From Microtetraspora glauca (GTDB lineage: Bacteria; Actinomycetota; Actinomycetes; Streptosporangiales; Streptosporangiaceae): a stretch of 64,000 nucleotides of DNA. A program made the position numbers and the translations under genes. Every line of letters starts with the position of its first letter. The first letter of the stretch is position 1. The notes beneath the pieces were generated by a model that saw nothing but the letters and a program-made list of their open reading frames with translations, was not told the DNA's origin and searched no databases. Positions 54,420 to 62,135 of this stretch are shown one piece after another. The stretch spans positions 149,629-213,628 of the forward strand of contig BBYL01000020.1 in NCBI GenBank assembly GCA_001570385.1. Reading direction: 5' to 3'.

Positions 54420-57400
54420 ATGACGATGAGCATTGGCGAGCTGGTCGGGTACATCGACCTGAAGGACACCGGGTTCAACCGGACCCTGGACGGTGTCGAG
54501 AAGGGCCTCGGCAAGCTCCAGTCCACCACCACCGGCTCCATGTCGTCGATCGAGTCGACCGTCTCCTCCGCGCTGGCGAAGATCGAGCAGGACATCGCCG
54601 GCGGCCTCGACCCGGCGAAGGCGATCACCGACCTCGACAAGCTCGAGGCGTCCCTCGACCAGGCCCTCAAGGGGATGCTCGACGAGGCCGACCAGTTCGC
54701 AGCCGACCTCGACCGCGCGGTCGACGACGCCTTCGACGAACTCCCCGAGAAGGCACGGCAGACCGGCAAGGAGACTGCCAACGGGCTCGGCGACGGCCTC
54801 GATGGTGCCGGGCAGGGCCGGATGCGGTCCGCCGGGTCCGGGCTGATGACTGCGCTCAAGGGCCTCGGCTGGCTCGCGGCCGGGGCCGCGATCGGCGACA
54901 TGCTCATGTCCGGCCTCGAAGGCGCGATGGACGCCGAGAAGGCCAAGGCGAAGCTGTTCGCACAGGTCGGTGCGACCGGACCGGAGATGCAACGCCTCGG
55001 CCAGGTCGCCGGCCAGGTGTACGCCGACGCCTACGGCGAGTCCATGGCCGATGTCACCGACGCGATCAAGGCCGTCGTCCAGAACATGGACGGGATGCGC
55101 GGCGCCAGCGAGAAGAGCCTCACCGCGATCTCGAAGCGCGCCATGGACGTGGCCACCATCATGGACGAGGACGTCGGCGCGGTCACCCGAGCCGTGTCCC
55201 AGATGCTCCGCACCGGCCTCGCCAAGTCGGCGGAAGAGGCGTTCGACGTCATCGTGAAGGGTGCGCAGCTCGGCACAGACAAGAGCCAGGATCTACTGGA
55301 CTCGCTCAATGAGTACGGGACCCACTTTCGCGATCTCGGGTTGAGCGCTCGGGAGGGTCTTGGCCTGATGTCGCAGGCCATCAAGGCGGGCGCCCGCGAC
55401 TCTGACCAGATCTCCGATGGGCTGAAAGAGATCTCGCTCCGCGTCCGCGGCCTCGACACGAACGCCGTGCCTGCGTTGCAGAAGCTCGGGCTCAACGCTC
55501 GGGCCATGGCTGACGCCTTCTCGGCCGGCGGAAAGACCGCGCATGATGCCTTCGGGAAGATCCTTGAGCGCCTGGCCGGGGTCACGGACAAGACCGAGCG
55601 CTACGGCCTCGCCCTTGCCCTGTTCGGCACCAAGAACGAGGACATGGCCAAGGCCGTCAACGCCCTTGACCTGAGCAGCGCCACGGAGGCGCTCGGCAAG
55701 GTCAAGGGCGCCGCGAAGGATGCTGGCGACACGCTGCACGACACCGCCGCGAACAAACTCGAGGAATTCAAGCGCGGCCTGGAGCAGAAGGTCGTCACCT
55801 TCATCGGTGAGAAGGTGCTCCCCGCCCTGGAGGACCTGTGGGAGGGCTTCGACGGCAGCACGGTCGGCGAGAAGCTCCAGTCTCTCGGCGACACGATCGG
55901 CGAGAAGCTCGGCGCGATCAAAGAGAAGACCGCCGAGTGGGTCAACGACCACAAGGAGCAGCTCCAGGAGCTGAAGGACAAGTTCGACACAACGTTCGGC
56001 GGGATCATCGGCGCCGCCGAAGAGTTCGTCAATCTCGTCTCGGCGATCTGGGACGAGTGGGGCGACGAGATCCTCACCGGCGCGACCGCCACCCTCGACC
56101 AGGTCCAGTCCGCTGTGGGCGGCTTCTTCACCATGATCGGCGGCATCTTCAAGACCGCGACCGCGATCATCAAGGGCGACTGGTCCGGCGCCTGGGAGGG
56201 GATAAAGCAGATCTTCTCCGGCGCGACGGCGAACATCCGCAACATCGCCGACACCGTGATGCGGCAGATCGTCGGCGACTGGGGCGGCGGCTGGGATGCC
56301 ATGAAGAAGCGCGCCGGCGAAAACCTCGACAAGATCGGCGCGAGCCTGAGCAACTGGGGGTCGACCGCCAAGAAGGCTATGTCGAAGGCCAACGAATGGC
56401 TGGTCAGCGTCGGTAAGGCGGTCGTGGATGGCCTGATCAAGGGCATCAAGTCCAAGATCAATGAAGCGGTGTCGGCCGTGACCTCGTTGGGCCGGATGGC
56501 GATCGACGCGGCGAAGAAGGTGATCGACGCCCACTCCCCGTCCCGTGTGTTCGCGCAGATCGGAAAGTGGACCGTCGAGGGCTTCGTCCTCGGCATCCAG
56601 GGTTCTCAGGAGAAGGCCCGCACCACCGTGACCGGGATGCTCACGATGGTGAAGGACGCCTTCAAGGCCGCCCCCTCCGCCCCCGACGCGCTCGTGGAGT
56701 GGGTCAGCAAGGAGACGACCCGCCTCCAGGACGTCGCGAAGAAACGCGAGGGGATTATCCAGGCGATTGCGGATGCGAAGAAGTACGCGGCCGACATCGC
56801 CAAGCAAATGGTCGACTTCGCCAACGTGACGGACCTCGGCCTCGGCGAGGGCGCCGACGCCAGCAACGTCGTGGCCGGGTTGAATGCGAAGCTGAACGCG
56901 ATCAAGCGTTTCGCGAGCGATATTCAGAAGCTCGCGAAGATGGGCCTGAACAAGACCACGCTCAGGCAGATCATCGACGCCGGGCCCGAGAAGGGCTTGG
57001 CTCTGGCGGACATGCTGGTCGGCGCCGACGGGGCCGAGATCAAGGCGATCAATCGCGCCCAGAAGCAGATCGACAAGGTGTCGAAGCAGATGGGCAAGAA
57101 CAGCGCGGATGCGCTGTACGACGTCGGTAAGCAGGCGGGCCAGGGCTTCCTCAAGGGCCTTCAGGGCCAGCTCAAGGAAACCGAGTCGATGATGGCGAAG
57201 ATCGCGAAGGCGGTCGTCGCCGCGGCGAAGAAGGAGCTCGGCGTCAAGTCGCCGTCCCGGGTGTTCATGGGTATCGGCGACAACACGATGCTGGGCTACA
57301 TCAAGGGCATCCTCGGCCAGGCCGGGGCGCTCGACGGTGCGATGTCCAGCGTGCTGAAGAAGCTGACAGACCAGGCGAAGGCCGTGGCGATCCCGCTGCC

Positions 57401-57590
57401 CAAGGTGTCGGCCAATCCCGCGATGGCGAGCGTCGGCGGTTCCTCGCCGAGTTCGGCGCCGGGCCTGGTCGACGGCTCGCAGCCGGGCGGCAGCGGGGCG
57501 ACGTTCAACAACTACTTCTATTCGACCGAGGTGTCCGCGGAGTCGATCAACCGCAAGATGTGGTTCTCCGCGCACGCCGCCGGCTACTGA
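54420..57590 (+). CDS. phage tail tape-measure protein
   Basis: 1056 aa. N-terminal coiled coil (about 30-130), a hydrophobic segment (LMTALKGLGWLAAGAAIGDML, near 140-165), then the TP901-type tape-measure core (KAKLFAQVGATGPEMQRLGQVAGQVYADAYGES; ARDSDQISDGLKEISLRVRGLD; RLAGVTDKTERYGLALALFG). SPSRVF motifs occur twice (near 705 and 943) in similar contexts, indicating a C-terminal duplication. At about 0.15 nm per residue it would set a tail near 160 nm. It is the only clear virion gene of the element; no tube, baseplate or capsid gene accompanies it. Confidence 0.85.
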   Translation: MTMSIGELVGYIDLKDTGFNRTLDGVEKGLGKLQSTTTGSMSSIESTVSSALAKIEQDIAGGLDPAKAITDLDKLEASLDQALKGMLDEADQFAADLDRAVDDAFDELPEKARQTGKETANGLGDGLDGAGQGRMRSAGSGLMTALKGLGWLAAGAAIGDMLMSGLEGAMDAEKAKAKLFAQVGATGPEMQRLGQVAGQVYADAYGESMADVTDAIKAVVQNMDGMRGASEKSLTAISKRAMDVATIMDEDVGAVTRAVSQMLRTGLAKSAEEAFDVIVKGAQLGTDKSQDLLDSLNEYGTHFRDLGLSAREGLGLMSQAIKAGARDSDQISDGLKEISLRVRGLDTNAVPALQKLGLNARAMADAFSAGGKTAHDAFGKILERLAGVTDKTERYGLALALFGTKNEDMAKAVNALDLSSATEALGKVKGAAKDAGDTLHDTAANKLEEFKRGLEQKVVTFIGEKVLPALEDLWEGFDGSTVGEKLQSLGDTIGEKLGAIKEKTAEWVNDHKEQLQELKDKFDTTFGGIIGAAEEFVNLVSAIWDEWGDEILTGATATLDQVQSAVGGFFTMIGGIFKTATAIIKGDWSGAWEGIKQIFSGATANIRNIADTVMRQIVGDWGGGWDAMKKRAGENLDKIGASLSNWGSTAKKAMSKANEWLVSVGKAVVDGLIKGIKSKINEAVSAVTSLGRMAIDAAKKVIDAHSPSRVFAQIGKWTVEGFVLGIQGSQEKARTTVTGMLTMVKDAFKAAPSAPDALVEWVSKETTRLQDVAKKREGIIQAIADAKKYAADIAKQMVDFANVTDLGLGEGADASNVVAGLNAKLNAIKRFASDIQKLAKMGLNKTTLRQIIDAGPEKGLALADMLVGADGAEIKAINRAQKQIDKVSKQMGKNSADALYDVGKQAGQGFLKGLQGQLKETESMMAKIAKAVVAAAKKELGVKSPSRVFMGIGDNTMLGYIKGILGQAGALDGAMSSVLKKLTDQAKAVAIPLPKVSANPAMASVGGSSPSSAPGLVDGSQPGGSGATFNNYFYSTEVSAESINRKMWFSAHAAGY

Positions 57591-57594
57591 CCCT

Positions 57595-57634
57595 CGTACG
57601 GCTCACGCCCGCATCGGCAGGCGTGAGTCGTACG
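57595..57634. terminator. terminator after the tape-measure gene
   Basis: CGTACGGCTCACGCC (57595-57609) pairs with GGCGTGAGTCGTACG (57620-57634) over 15 positions with one G-T wobble and a 10-base loop. It lies between convergent gene ends. Confidence 0.8.
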
Positions 57635-57643
57635 TCTGTGCGA

Positions 57644-58516
57644 TCAGCTCTGTGTGAATGCCCACACGCCGTCGGCGTGGATCGTCATGAGGAACGTTCC
57701 GTCAGGGAGCAGCACCTCGCCGTGCCAGCTCCCGATCTCGTTGATCAGTCCCGACTGCCCATCGTCAGCGAACCCGTGCACGATGAAGTTCGACTCTCCC
57801 GAGTGCTTCGACTCCATCGTGACGAGACCCGAGCTGGCGGGGTCGAGCCGTACGACCTCGTCACCGCGTCCACTGAGCTTGCCGCCTGACCAGACACGCG
57901 CCATGGTCAGGGGCTTGAGCTTGAGCGTCCACGGCCCGTCCGCCTTGATCTCCAGCGCGGCGACCTTCGCCCCATCCTCGACGTTCATGAGCACGGTTCC
58001 CTCGTAGTTGCCGATCTCGTTGATGAGACCGTCCTGCATGGCGCCGCGGGGGTTCAGGGCGTGGACGATGAAGTTCGACTGGCCGCGGTGGGTGAAGCTG
58101 GCGAGCCACACGTCATCCCAATCGCTCTTACGCAGCTTGAGGACCTTCGCGCCCGTTCCGCTGTACGTGCGTGGCGTGGGCTCGGCGCTCGGAGTGGGCG
58201 ACGGTTCGGCCTCCGGTGTGCTCTCCTCCGTAGCTGCATCATCGGTGACGGCTTCTCCCGTCGCCGTTTCGGCCGGCGCACTCGCACGAGCAACCTGCAC
58301 GCGATCGGCCGGGCCGGACGGTTGGCTGACGAGGGCGCCCAAGGTGGCCATGCAGCCGACCAGGGCGACGAGCGGGAGACCGATGACGAGGAACCAGAAT
58401 CCCGGCCCCTTCCCCTTCTTGCGTGGGGGCTGCTGCCAGCCGTGCGGAGGGCCCATAGGCGGTTGTCCGGGGGGCGGTCCGTATGGGCCTTGCGGGGATC
58501 CGGGCTGCTGATGCAT
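57644..58516 (-). CDS. membrane-anchored protein with duplicated extracellular domain
   Basis: 290 aa. Cytoplasmic Pro/Gly/Gln-rich N-terminus, one membrane helix (FWFLVIGLPLVALVGCMATLGALV, near 41-64), a Thr/Glu/Pro linker, then two related beta domains: the first with SNFIVHALNPRG and GLINEIGNYEGTVLMNVEDG, the second with SNFIVHGFADDG and GLINEIGSWHGEVLLPDG. Similar domains occur in actinobacterial surface proteins. In a mobile element such a surface protein could act in exclusion or host fitness; that is inference. Confidence 0.7.
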   Translation of the reverse strand: MHQQPGSPQGPYGPPPGQPPMGPPHGWQQPPRKKGKGPGFWFLVIGLPLVALVGCMATLGALVSQPSGPADRVQVARASAPAETATGEAVTDDAATEESTPEAEPSPTPSAEPTPRTYSGTGAKVLKLRKSDWDDVWLASFTHRGQSNFIVHALNPRGAMQDGLINEIGNYEGTVLMNVEDGAKVAALEIKADGPWTLKLKPLTMARVWSGGKLSGRGDEVVRLDPASSGLVTMESKHSGESNFIVHGFADDGQSGLINEIGSWHGEVLLPDGTFLMTIHADGVWAFTQS

Positions 58517-58642
58517 AGGGGGCTCCAGAGTCTCAGGTGGTGCTCTGCGCTGTAGAGACAGGACGTACGCCCGATGCTGAGGGTTTGCGCTCGATGCCGG
58601 AACGTTAGCTGGCCTGATGCCTCGACGCAGCGCTGGTCGGGC

Positions 58643-58690
58643 GCCCGCCTGCCGTACTTCCCCCCAGGGATGTCCCTACGGCAGGCGGGC
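58643..58690. terminator. hairpin 1 of a three-hairpin cluster
   Basis: GCCCGCCTGCCGTA (58643-58656) and TACGGCAGGCGGGC (58677-58690) form a perfect 14-bp stem with a 20-base loop, in a 276-base gap without genes. Confidence 0.7.
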
Positions 58691-58702
58691 GGCTTGATCG
58701 GG

Positions 58703-58747
58703 CGGTCTCCGCGCGCGTCCCGCACCTGACAGGCGAGACGGAGACCG
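58703..58747. other. hairpin 2 of a three-hairpin cluster
   Basis: CGGTCTCCG (58703-58711) and CGGAGACCG (58739-58747) form a perfect 9-bp stem around a 27-base loop, between two other stem-loops. Confidence 0.6.
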
Positions 58748-58752
58748 TCCGG

Positions 58753-58788
58753 CCCCGCCTGGTCGATGATCACGGCAACCAGGCGGGG
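58753..58788. terminator. hairpin 3 of a three-hairpin cluster
   Basis: CCCCGCCTGGT (58753-58763) and ACCAGGCGGGG (58778-58788) form a perfect 11-bp stem with a 14-base loop, immediately behind the stop of the 58793 gene; this one fits a transcription terminator for that gene. Confidence 0.7.
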
Positions 58789-58792
58789 AGTC

Positions 58793-59101
58793 TCAAATGT
58801 CCGGCGTGGACTCAACCGGATCGTCGGTGGCGGCCTTCGGCAGCAGCTCTGCCGCCTCTGCCGGGTAGCGTCGCGCCAACTCGGCGAGCTGCTCTAGCTC
58901 GTCGTCGCGGGTCGGGGCTTGCGGCCGGGCGATTGCGGCACGGAAAGCGTCGAGCTTCTCCTGGTACTCCCACATGTCCGCAGCGCGCTGGAGACTGCCC
59001 GTCTGGCGGATCACCTCGGCGCGCAGCTTGGCTAGCTTCTCCGGGTCCGCGCCCTGAGCGAGCGCCGCCGCGTGGAGCTGTTCAAGCTCTTCGACCGTCA
59101 C
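58793..59101 (-). CDS. hypothetical helical protein
   Basis: 102 aa, GTG start at 59101. Charged and helical (EELEQLHAAALAQGADPEKLAKLRAEVIRQTG; LEQLAELARRYPAEAAELLP). No family recognised. Divergent from the GntR-like remnant by 86 bases. Confidence 0.5.
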   Translation of the reverse strand: MTVEELEQLHAAALAQGADPEKLAKLRAEVIRQTGSLQRAADMWEYQEKLDAFRAAIARPQAPTRDDELEQLAELARRYPAEAAELLPKAATDDPVESTPDI

Positions 59102-59187
59102 GAGGCGACCATACGTTGCCCTTGTCTGCCTCGTCTACCTCGTTGCCCATATGAGCAGCGTGGGCGACGTCCCTAACGTCTCGGATC

Positions 59188-59448
59188 ATGGAGATAGACC
59201 GCTTCGACCCGACGCCGCTCTTTCGACAGGTCGCGGCGGTCATCCGTGAGCAAATCAAGGCGGGCCAGCTCAAGCCGCGGGACCCGATCCCGTCCGAGTC
59301 GAAGATGGTCGCTGATCACGGCATCGCGAGGGACACGGCACGCGCGGCCGTCGCGCTGCTCAGGGAAGAGGGATAGGTGATCACGCTGCCGCAGCGGGGA
59401 TCGTTCGTTGCGCCTCGCGACTCCTGGCCAGAGCAGACCGCATCGTAA
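59188..59448 (+). pseudogene. GntR-type HTH gene interrupted by an amber codon
   Basis: Reads as an 86-codon GntR winged helix: PTPLFRQVAAVIREQIKAGQLKPRDPIPSESK, then DTARAAVALLREEG, with TAG at codon 63 (59374-59376), and in the same frame VITLPQRGSFVAPRD to TAA at 59446. The conserved ending of GntR domains continues after the stop, so a single change (for example TGG to TAG) has split the gene. Short GntR proteins regulate transfer or replication in actinobacterial elements. A truncated 62-residue product lacking the wing would be expected. Confidence 0.75.
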
Positions 59449-59468
59449 GCGACAGCCGTAGACACGAC

Positions 59469-59503
59469 GACGCCCCGCCACTCGCGAGGAGTGGCGGGGC
59501 GTC
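59469..59503. terminator. strong bidirectional terminator hairpin
   Basis: GACGCCCCGCCACTC (59469-59483) and GAGTGGCGGGGCGTC (59489-59503) form a perfect 15-bp stem with a 5-base loop between the GntR remnant and the convergent 59520 gene. Confidence 0.85.
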
Positions 59504-59519
59504 CCGGCGCTGGGAGGGG

Positions 59520-60005
59520 TCAGGTACGGGCCAGCTCCCCCAGGTACGCGCGTACGGCCTGTGCGCGCTCCTGGCCGACGTTGAGCCGGTTCTTGATGGT
59601 GCGGACGCCAGGCACATCGCCGCCCACGACGTCGGCCAGGAACGCGCTCGCCGCCTCCTTCGCGAGATCCTCGTCGAGCGGCTCGGGTACGGCCTCCTCG
59701 TCCTCGGGTACTCGATCAGGTACATCGGGAATCGAGCCAGGTACGTCCTCGGCCTGGAAGTCCCCTTCGGCCTGCCAGTCGTAGAGCGGCGTGACCCCGC
59801 GAGGCACGTCCTCGACGAGCGGCTCGTCGAGGACCATCGTCGACTCTGCTCGCGTGCCGAGCCCGTTGCCGAGCGCGACGCGGTCCCGCTCGATCAATGC
59901 GGCCGCCTGGCGGAAGACGGTGCGGTCGAGGCCAGCCACGTAGGTGGCGAACATCAGCGCCTCGGCGCGGGTGAGGCCCTCGATGAAGGCGCGATGGCGG
60001 CTCAC
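59520..60005 (-). CDS. hypothetical protein with C-terminal HTH-like motif
   Basis: 161 aa. The N-terminus is helical (TRAEALMFATYVAGLDRTVFRQAAALIERD), the middle acidic (PEDEEAVPEPLDEDLAKEA), and the C-terminus (VPGVRTIKNRLNVGQERAQAVRAYLGEL) matches a DNA-binding-like tail common at the ends of actinobacterial plasmid and integrative-element proteins. The start overlaps the 60002 gene by 4 bases. Confidence 0.6.
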   Translation of the reverse strand: MSRHRAFIEGLTRAEALMFATYVAGLDRTVFRQAAALIERDRVALGNGLGTRAESTMVLDEPLVEDVPRGVTPLYDWQAEGDFQAEDVPGSIPDVPDRVPEDEEAVPEPLDEDLAKEAASAFLADVVGGDVPGVRTIKNRLNVGQERAQAVRAYLGELART

Positions 60006-60346
60006 CTGGCCGACTCCTTTCCGGCGAGCGCGGCGGCCCGGGTGAGCGCCTGGCCGAACTCGCTGTAGGTGCGGATGCTGAGCAGGCGGATGACGTCGCC
60101 GAGCTTCGCCGCCATCTCAACGGGCACGTCGAGCACCTCGGCGGGCGCCCAGTCCGGGCCGAACATCACCCGCACGACGGGGGCGCGGTCGTGGCCGGCC
60201 GCCTGGTGGAGGAACGCCTCGATAGTGGAGCGGCCGAGGTCCCACATGCCGACGTCGCGGGTGTGGTCGGGGTGGCTGGCGGTGTGCTGCTGCGTGCACC
60301 AGATCGGGCACGACGCGGGGGGCGGAGTGGTCGTACGGTTGTGCAT
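60002..60346 (-). CDS. DUF6907-type small protein
   Basis: 114 aa with the CPxWC motif (SCPIWCTQQHTASH) followed by a beta-rich part (VVRVMFGPDWAPAEVLDVPVEMA), as in DUF6907 proteins of actinobacterial mobile elements. The Cys/His cluster could bind zinc. Preceded by a hairpin and RBS leader shared with two neighbouring genes. Confidence 0.65.
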   Translation of the reverse strand: MHNRTTTPPPASCPIWCTQQHTASHPDHTRDVGMWDLGRSTIEAFLHQAAGHDRAPVVRVMFGPDWAPAEVLDVPVEMAAKLGDVIRLLSIRTYSEFGQALTRAAALAGKESAR

Positions 60347-60419
60347 GGGTCTCTCTCCTGGATTGGTCAGGGGTGGGGATCAAGGCCCTCGACCGGTGCG
60401 CGAACACCAGTCGAGGGCC
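60347..60419 (-). promoter_or_regulatory. hairpin-plus-RBS leader, copy A
   Basis: A perfect 10-bp stem (GGCCCTCGAC 60384-60393, GTCGAGGGCC 60410-60419) is followed in the minus direction by CCTTGAT and an AGGAGAGAG ribosome site before ATG 60346. The hairpin also lies directly behind the stop of the 60429 gene, so it may terminate that gene and re-initiate the next. Confidence 0.6.
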
Positions 60420-60428
60420 GCCCAGCGA

Positions 60429-60968
60429 TCAGGCGCCGGGAGTCTTCGGGACGGCCATACCGGTGCGGGCCGCGTGGATGAGCGCGAGCAGGCCGCAGGC
60501 GTGCCGTTCGGCCTCGTCGAGGGTGAGCGTCACCCCGTGCTGGTCGTCGATGGACAGGCCGACGTACGGCTCGCTACCGGGCTCCTGGTACATCGAGGTC
60601 ATCAGCTCGGCGTCGGGCTCCTGACTCATGTCGATCGCGTGCAGGTCGCTCTCGTGCTCGCGGTCGGGGTCGCCGGGGATGTGCTCCCGGACGCACCAGG
60701 CCGGGCAGTCCTCAACGGTGTCGCCCCCGTCAGCGAAGCCGATGGACGCCGATGGCGCCTCGCCCCGGCGTGCCCGCCGCCCCGCCGCCCTGGTGATGGC
60801 CACCTCGACCGCCTCGGGCACGTACCCGATGAGGTACGTAAGCATGTCCTTCATCTCGCCGAGGGTGGGGTCGAGCTGGCTGAAGTGGCCGGCGAGCTTG
60901 GCGGAGAGCTGGTCGAGCTGGTCGGAAGTCAGGGTGGCGTCGACGCTGACGTTGGTACCGTTGAGCAT
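60429..60968 (-). CDS. DUF6907-type protein, longer paralogue
   Basis: 179 aa from ATG 60968. An N-terminal helical part (LTSDQLDQLSAKLAGHFSQLD) precedes the CPxWC motif (DCPAWCVREHIPGDPDREHESD) and a C-terminal domain (VGLSIDDQHGVTLTLDEAERHACGLLALIHAA). It shares the CPxWC module with the 60002 gene, so the two are probably related by duplication. Function unknown. Confidence 0.65.
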   Translation of the reverse strand: MLNGTNVSVDATLTSDQLDQLSAKLAGHFSQLDPTLGEMKDMLTYLIGYVPEAVEVAITRAAGRRARRGEAPSASIGFADGGDTVEDCPAWCVREHIPGDPDREHESDLHAIDMSQEPDAELMTSMYQEPGSEPYVGLSIDDQHGVTLTLDEAERHACGLLALIHAARTGMAVPKTPGA

Positions 60969-61038
60969 GGTTCTCTTTCCTGGTTGGTGCAGGGAGGGAA
61001 TCAAGGGCCTGCCAGGTGGTCGCACACCGGGCGGGCCC
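60969..61038 (-). promoter_or_regulatory. hairpin-plus-RBS leader, copy B
   Basis: Imperfect 14-position stem between 61005 and 61038 (GGGCCTGCC against GGGCGGGCCC, GGTG against CACC), followed in the minus direction by CCTTGAT and AGGAAAGAG before ATG 60968. Same order as copies A and C. Confidence 0.55.
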
Positions 61039-61087
61039 GTCTTGCTGTAGGGGGTGGGGCGACCCCGGGAGGGCCGCCCCCTGGGGC

Positions 61088-61309
61088 CTACTTCTCGCCG
61101 CGGAGCACCGCGGTCAGCTCCGCGTAGCGGGGGTGGGTGTCGTGGAGGGTCTGACGCTCGGCGTAGGCACGGGCCTGGCGTTCGGTGCCGCGGTAGGCGA
61201 CCTGGCGGAGGAACCGGCCGTCGCGGTCGTAGGCATTGACGACCTGGCGGGCGGTGCCGGGGCGGACGCGCTCGGCGGGGATCTGGGCGGGGGCCGTAGG
61301 CTGGTTCAT
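61088..61309 (-). CDS. small hypothetical protein
   Basis: 73 aa. Central part QVVNAYDRDGRFLRQVAYRGTERQARAYAERQTLHD suggests a short beta-alpha fold; no family recognised. ATG 61309. First gene of the leftward array. Confidence 0.55.
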   Translation of the reverse strand: MNQPTAPAQIPAERVRPGTARQVVNAYDRDGRFLRQVAYRGTERQARAYAERQTLHDTHPRYAELTAVLRGEK

Positions 61310-61370
61310 GGTCTGGGACTCACTTCCCTGATCAAGGGTCCGTCTCGGTGTTGCCTCACCGGGCGGGCCC
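61310..61370 (-). promoter_or_regulatory. hairpin-plus-RBS leader, copy C
   Basis: Stem of about 14 pairs with G-T wobbles and one bulge between 61336 and 61370 (GGGTCCG to CGGGCCC, CGGTG to CACCG), followed in the minus direction by CCTTGAT, then ATG 61309. Confidence 0.5.
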
Positions 61371-61379
61371 GTTTAACTG

Positions 61380-61415
61380 TGTGGCTACAGACTACTAGCT
61401 AACCTTGTGGCTACA
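61380..61415. repeat. direct repeat TGTGGCTACA in the divergent promoter
   Basis: TGTGGCTACA occurs at 61380-61389 and 61406-61415, 26 bases apart, in the AT-rich space between divergent genes; TGTGACCACACA nearby (61438-61449) is related. A plausible binding site for an element-encoded regulator. Confidence 0.5.
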
Positions 61416-61730
61416 CAACACCTGTGCCAATATTTCTCTGTGACCACACAGAAAAATGCCCCGCCCGACGATCCGAAGCACACCCCGATCAGGCGATTCC
61501 GCGCCCCAGACGACCTCTGGGACGCGTACGACTCCGTCTGCAAGCGCGTCTTCCAGCGCGAGCGCTCCGAGGATCTGATCGAGCACATAGTGGCCACCGT
61601 CCGCGAGCACGGGAACGAGGCCGAGCTACAGAAGCTCTCCGCGGCCGAAGCTGAGTTGGCGGAACGCCGTGCGCGGAAGGGGGGCCGGCCGCGAGCGCGG
61701 CAGTCCGCAGAGAGTCCGCAAGACGTCTGA
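61407..61730 (+). CDS. small basic-acidic hypothetical protein near attR
   Basis: 107 aa from GTG 61407, or 96 aa from GTG 61440, which has cleaner coding content. Core PIRRFRAPDDLWDAYDSVCKRVFQRERSEDLIEHIV looks like a short ribbon-helix-helix or helical DNA-binding unit; the C-terminus is basic (ERRARKGGRPRAR). Common as the last gene of actinobacterial elements by my recollection. The repeat TGTGGCTACA at its 5' end may be an autoregulatory site. Confidence 0.6.
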   Translation: MATQHLCQYFSVTTQKNAPPDDPKHTPIRRFRAPDDLWDAYDSVCKRVFQRERSEDLIEHIVATVREHGNEAELQKLSAAEAELAERRARKGGRPRARQSAESPQDV

Positions 61731-61747
61731 AGACCGCCGGACACGAT

Positions 61748-61809
61748 CAACGCTAGCCAACGCTAATACCTGCAGGTCAGAACAGGTGTCGACGGATCGT
61801 CGCAGGTCA
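61748..61809. repeat. integrase arm-type site candidates
   Basis: CAACGCTA repeats at 61748-61755 and 61758-61765 (one helical turn apart), and GCAGGTCA repeats at 61772-61779 and 61802-61809, all just inside attR. Clustered short direct repeats next to att cores are typical of integrase and excisionase binding sites. Confidence 0.5.
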
Positions 61810-61826
61810 CGGACGTGCAGCCAGGC

Positions 61827-61841
61827 GTTCCGCTTCAACGT
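61827..61841. mobile_element. attR core of the ychF-integrated element
   Basis: GTTCCGCTTCAACGT, identical to 46321-46335. It continues into C TGA, so codons TTC CGC TTC AAC GTC TGA (61828-61845) are the displaced original end of ychF. Confidence 0.85.
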
Positions 61842-61845
61842 CTGA

Positions 61846-62135
61846 TCGCCGCCCCGTTACGTCTCTGAGCTGCGAGGACAGCAATACCTGGCGGTTAGGT
61901 AATCGATGGTGCCGCTGGCCAGGCGTAACGTGCTTTTCCGGCAGAACGGATAGGCGTGGGGCGTGGGGCCGGGATGAGACCCGGTTTGCTCGGTCGCGGC
62001 GATGCTTGCACCATGGGCGTGGCTTTCCTGGAACAATTGGCCCGACCGCTAGGGTGAAAACTTCAATGCGGATAACCGGATCGAGAGTAAGACGACACCG
62101 CGCCAGCCGGGGGGATCGGCGCGAGCGGAGGCGTG
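61846..62135. other. region between attR and tcpC without recognised gene
   Basis: 290 bases of chromosomal sequence that originally followed ychF. No tRNA, small ORF with good context or strong hairpin was seen; it should contain the promoter of the tcpC operon. Confidence 0.5.

Noticed and set aside
60002..60346. CPxWC protein as an antitoxin or defence gene
   Set aside because: No toxin partner or defence motif is adjacent; only the DUF6907-type pattern can be supported.
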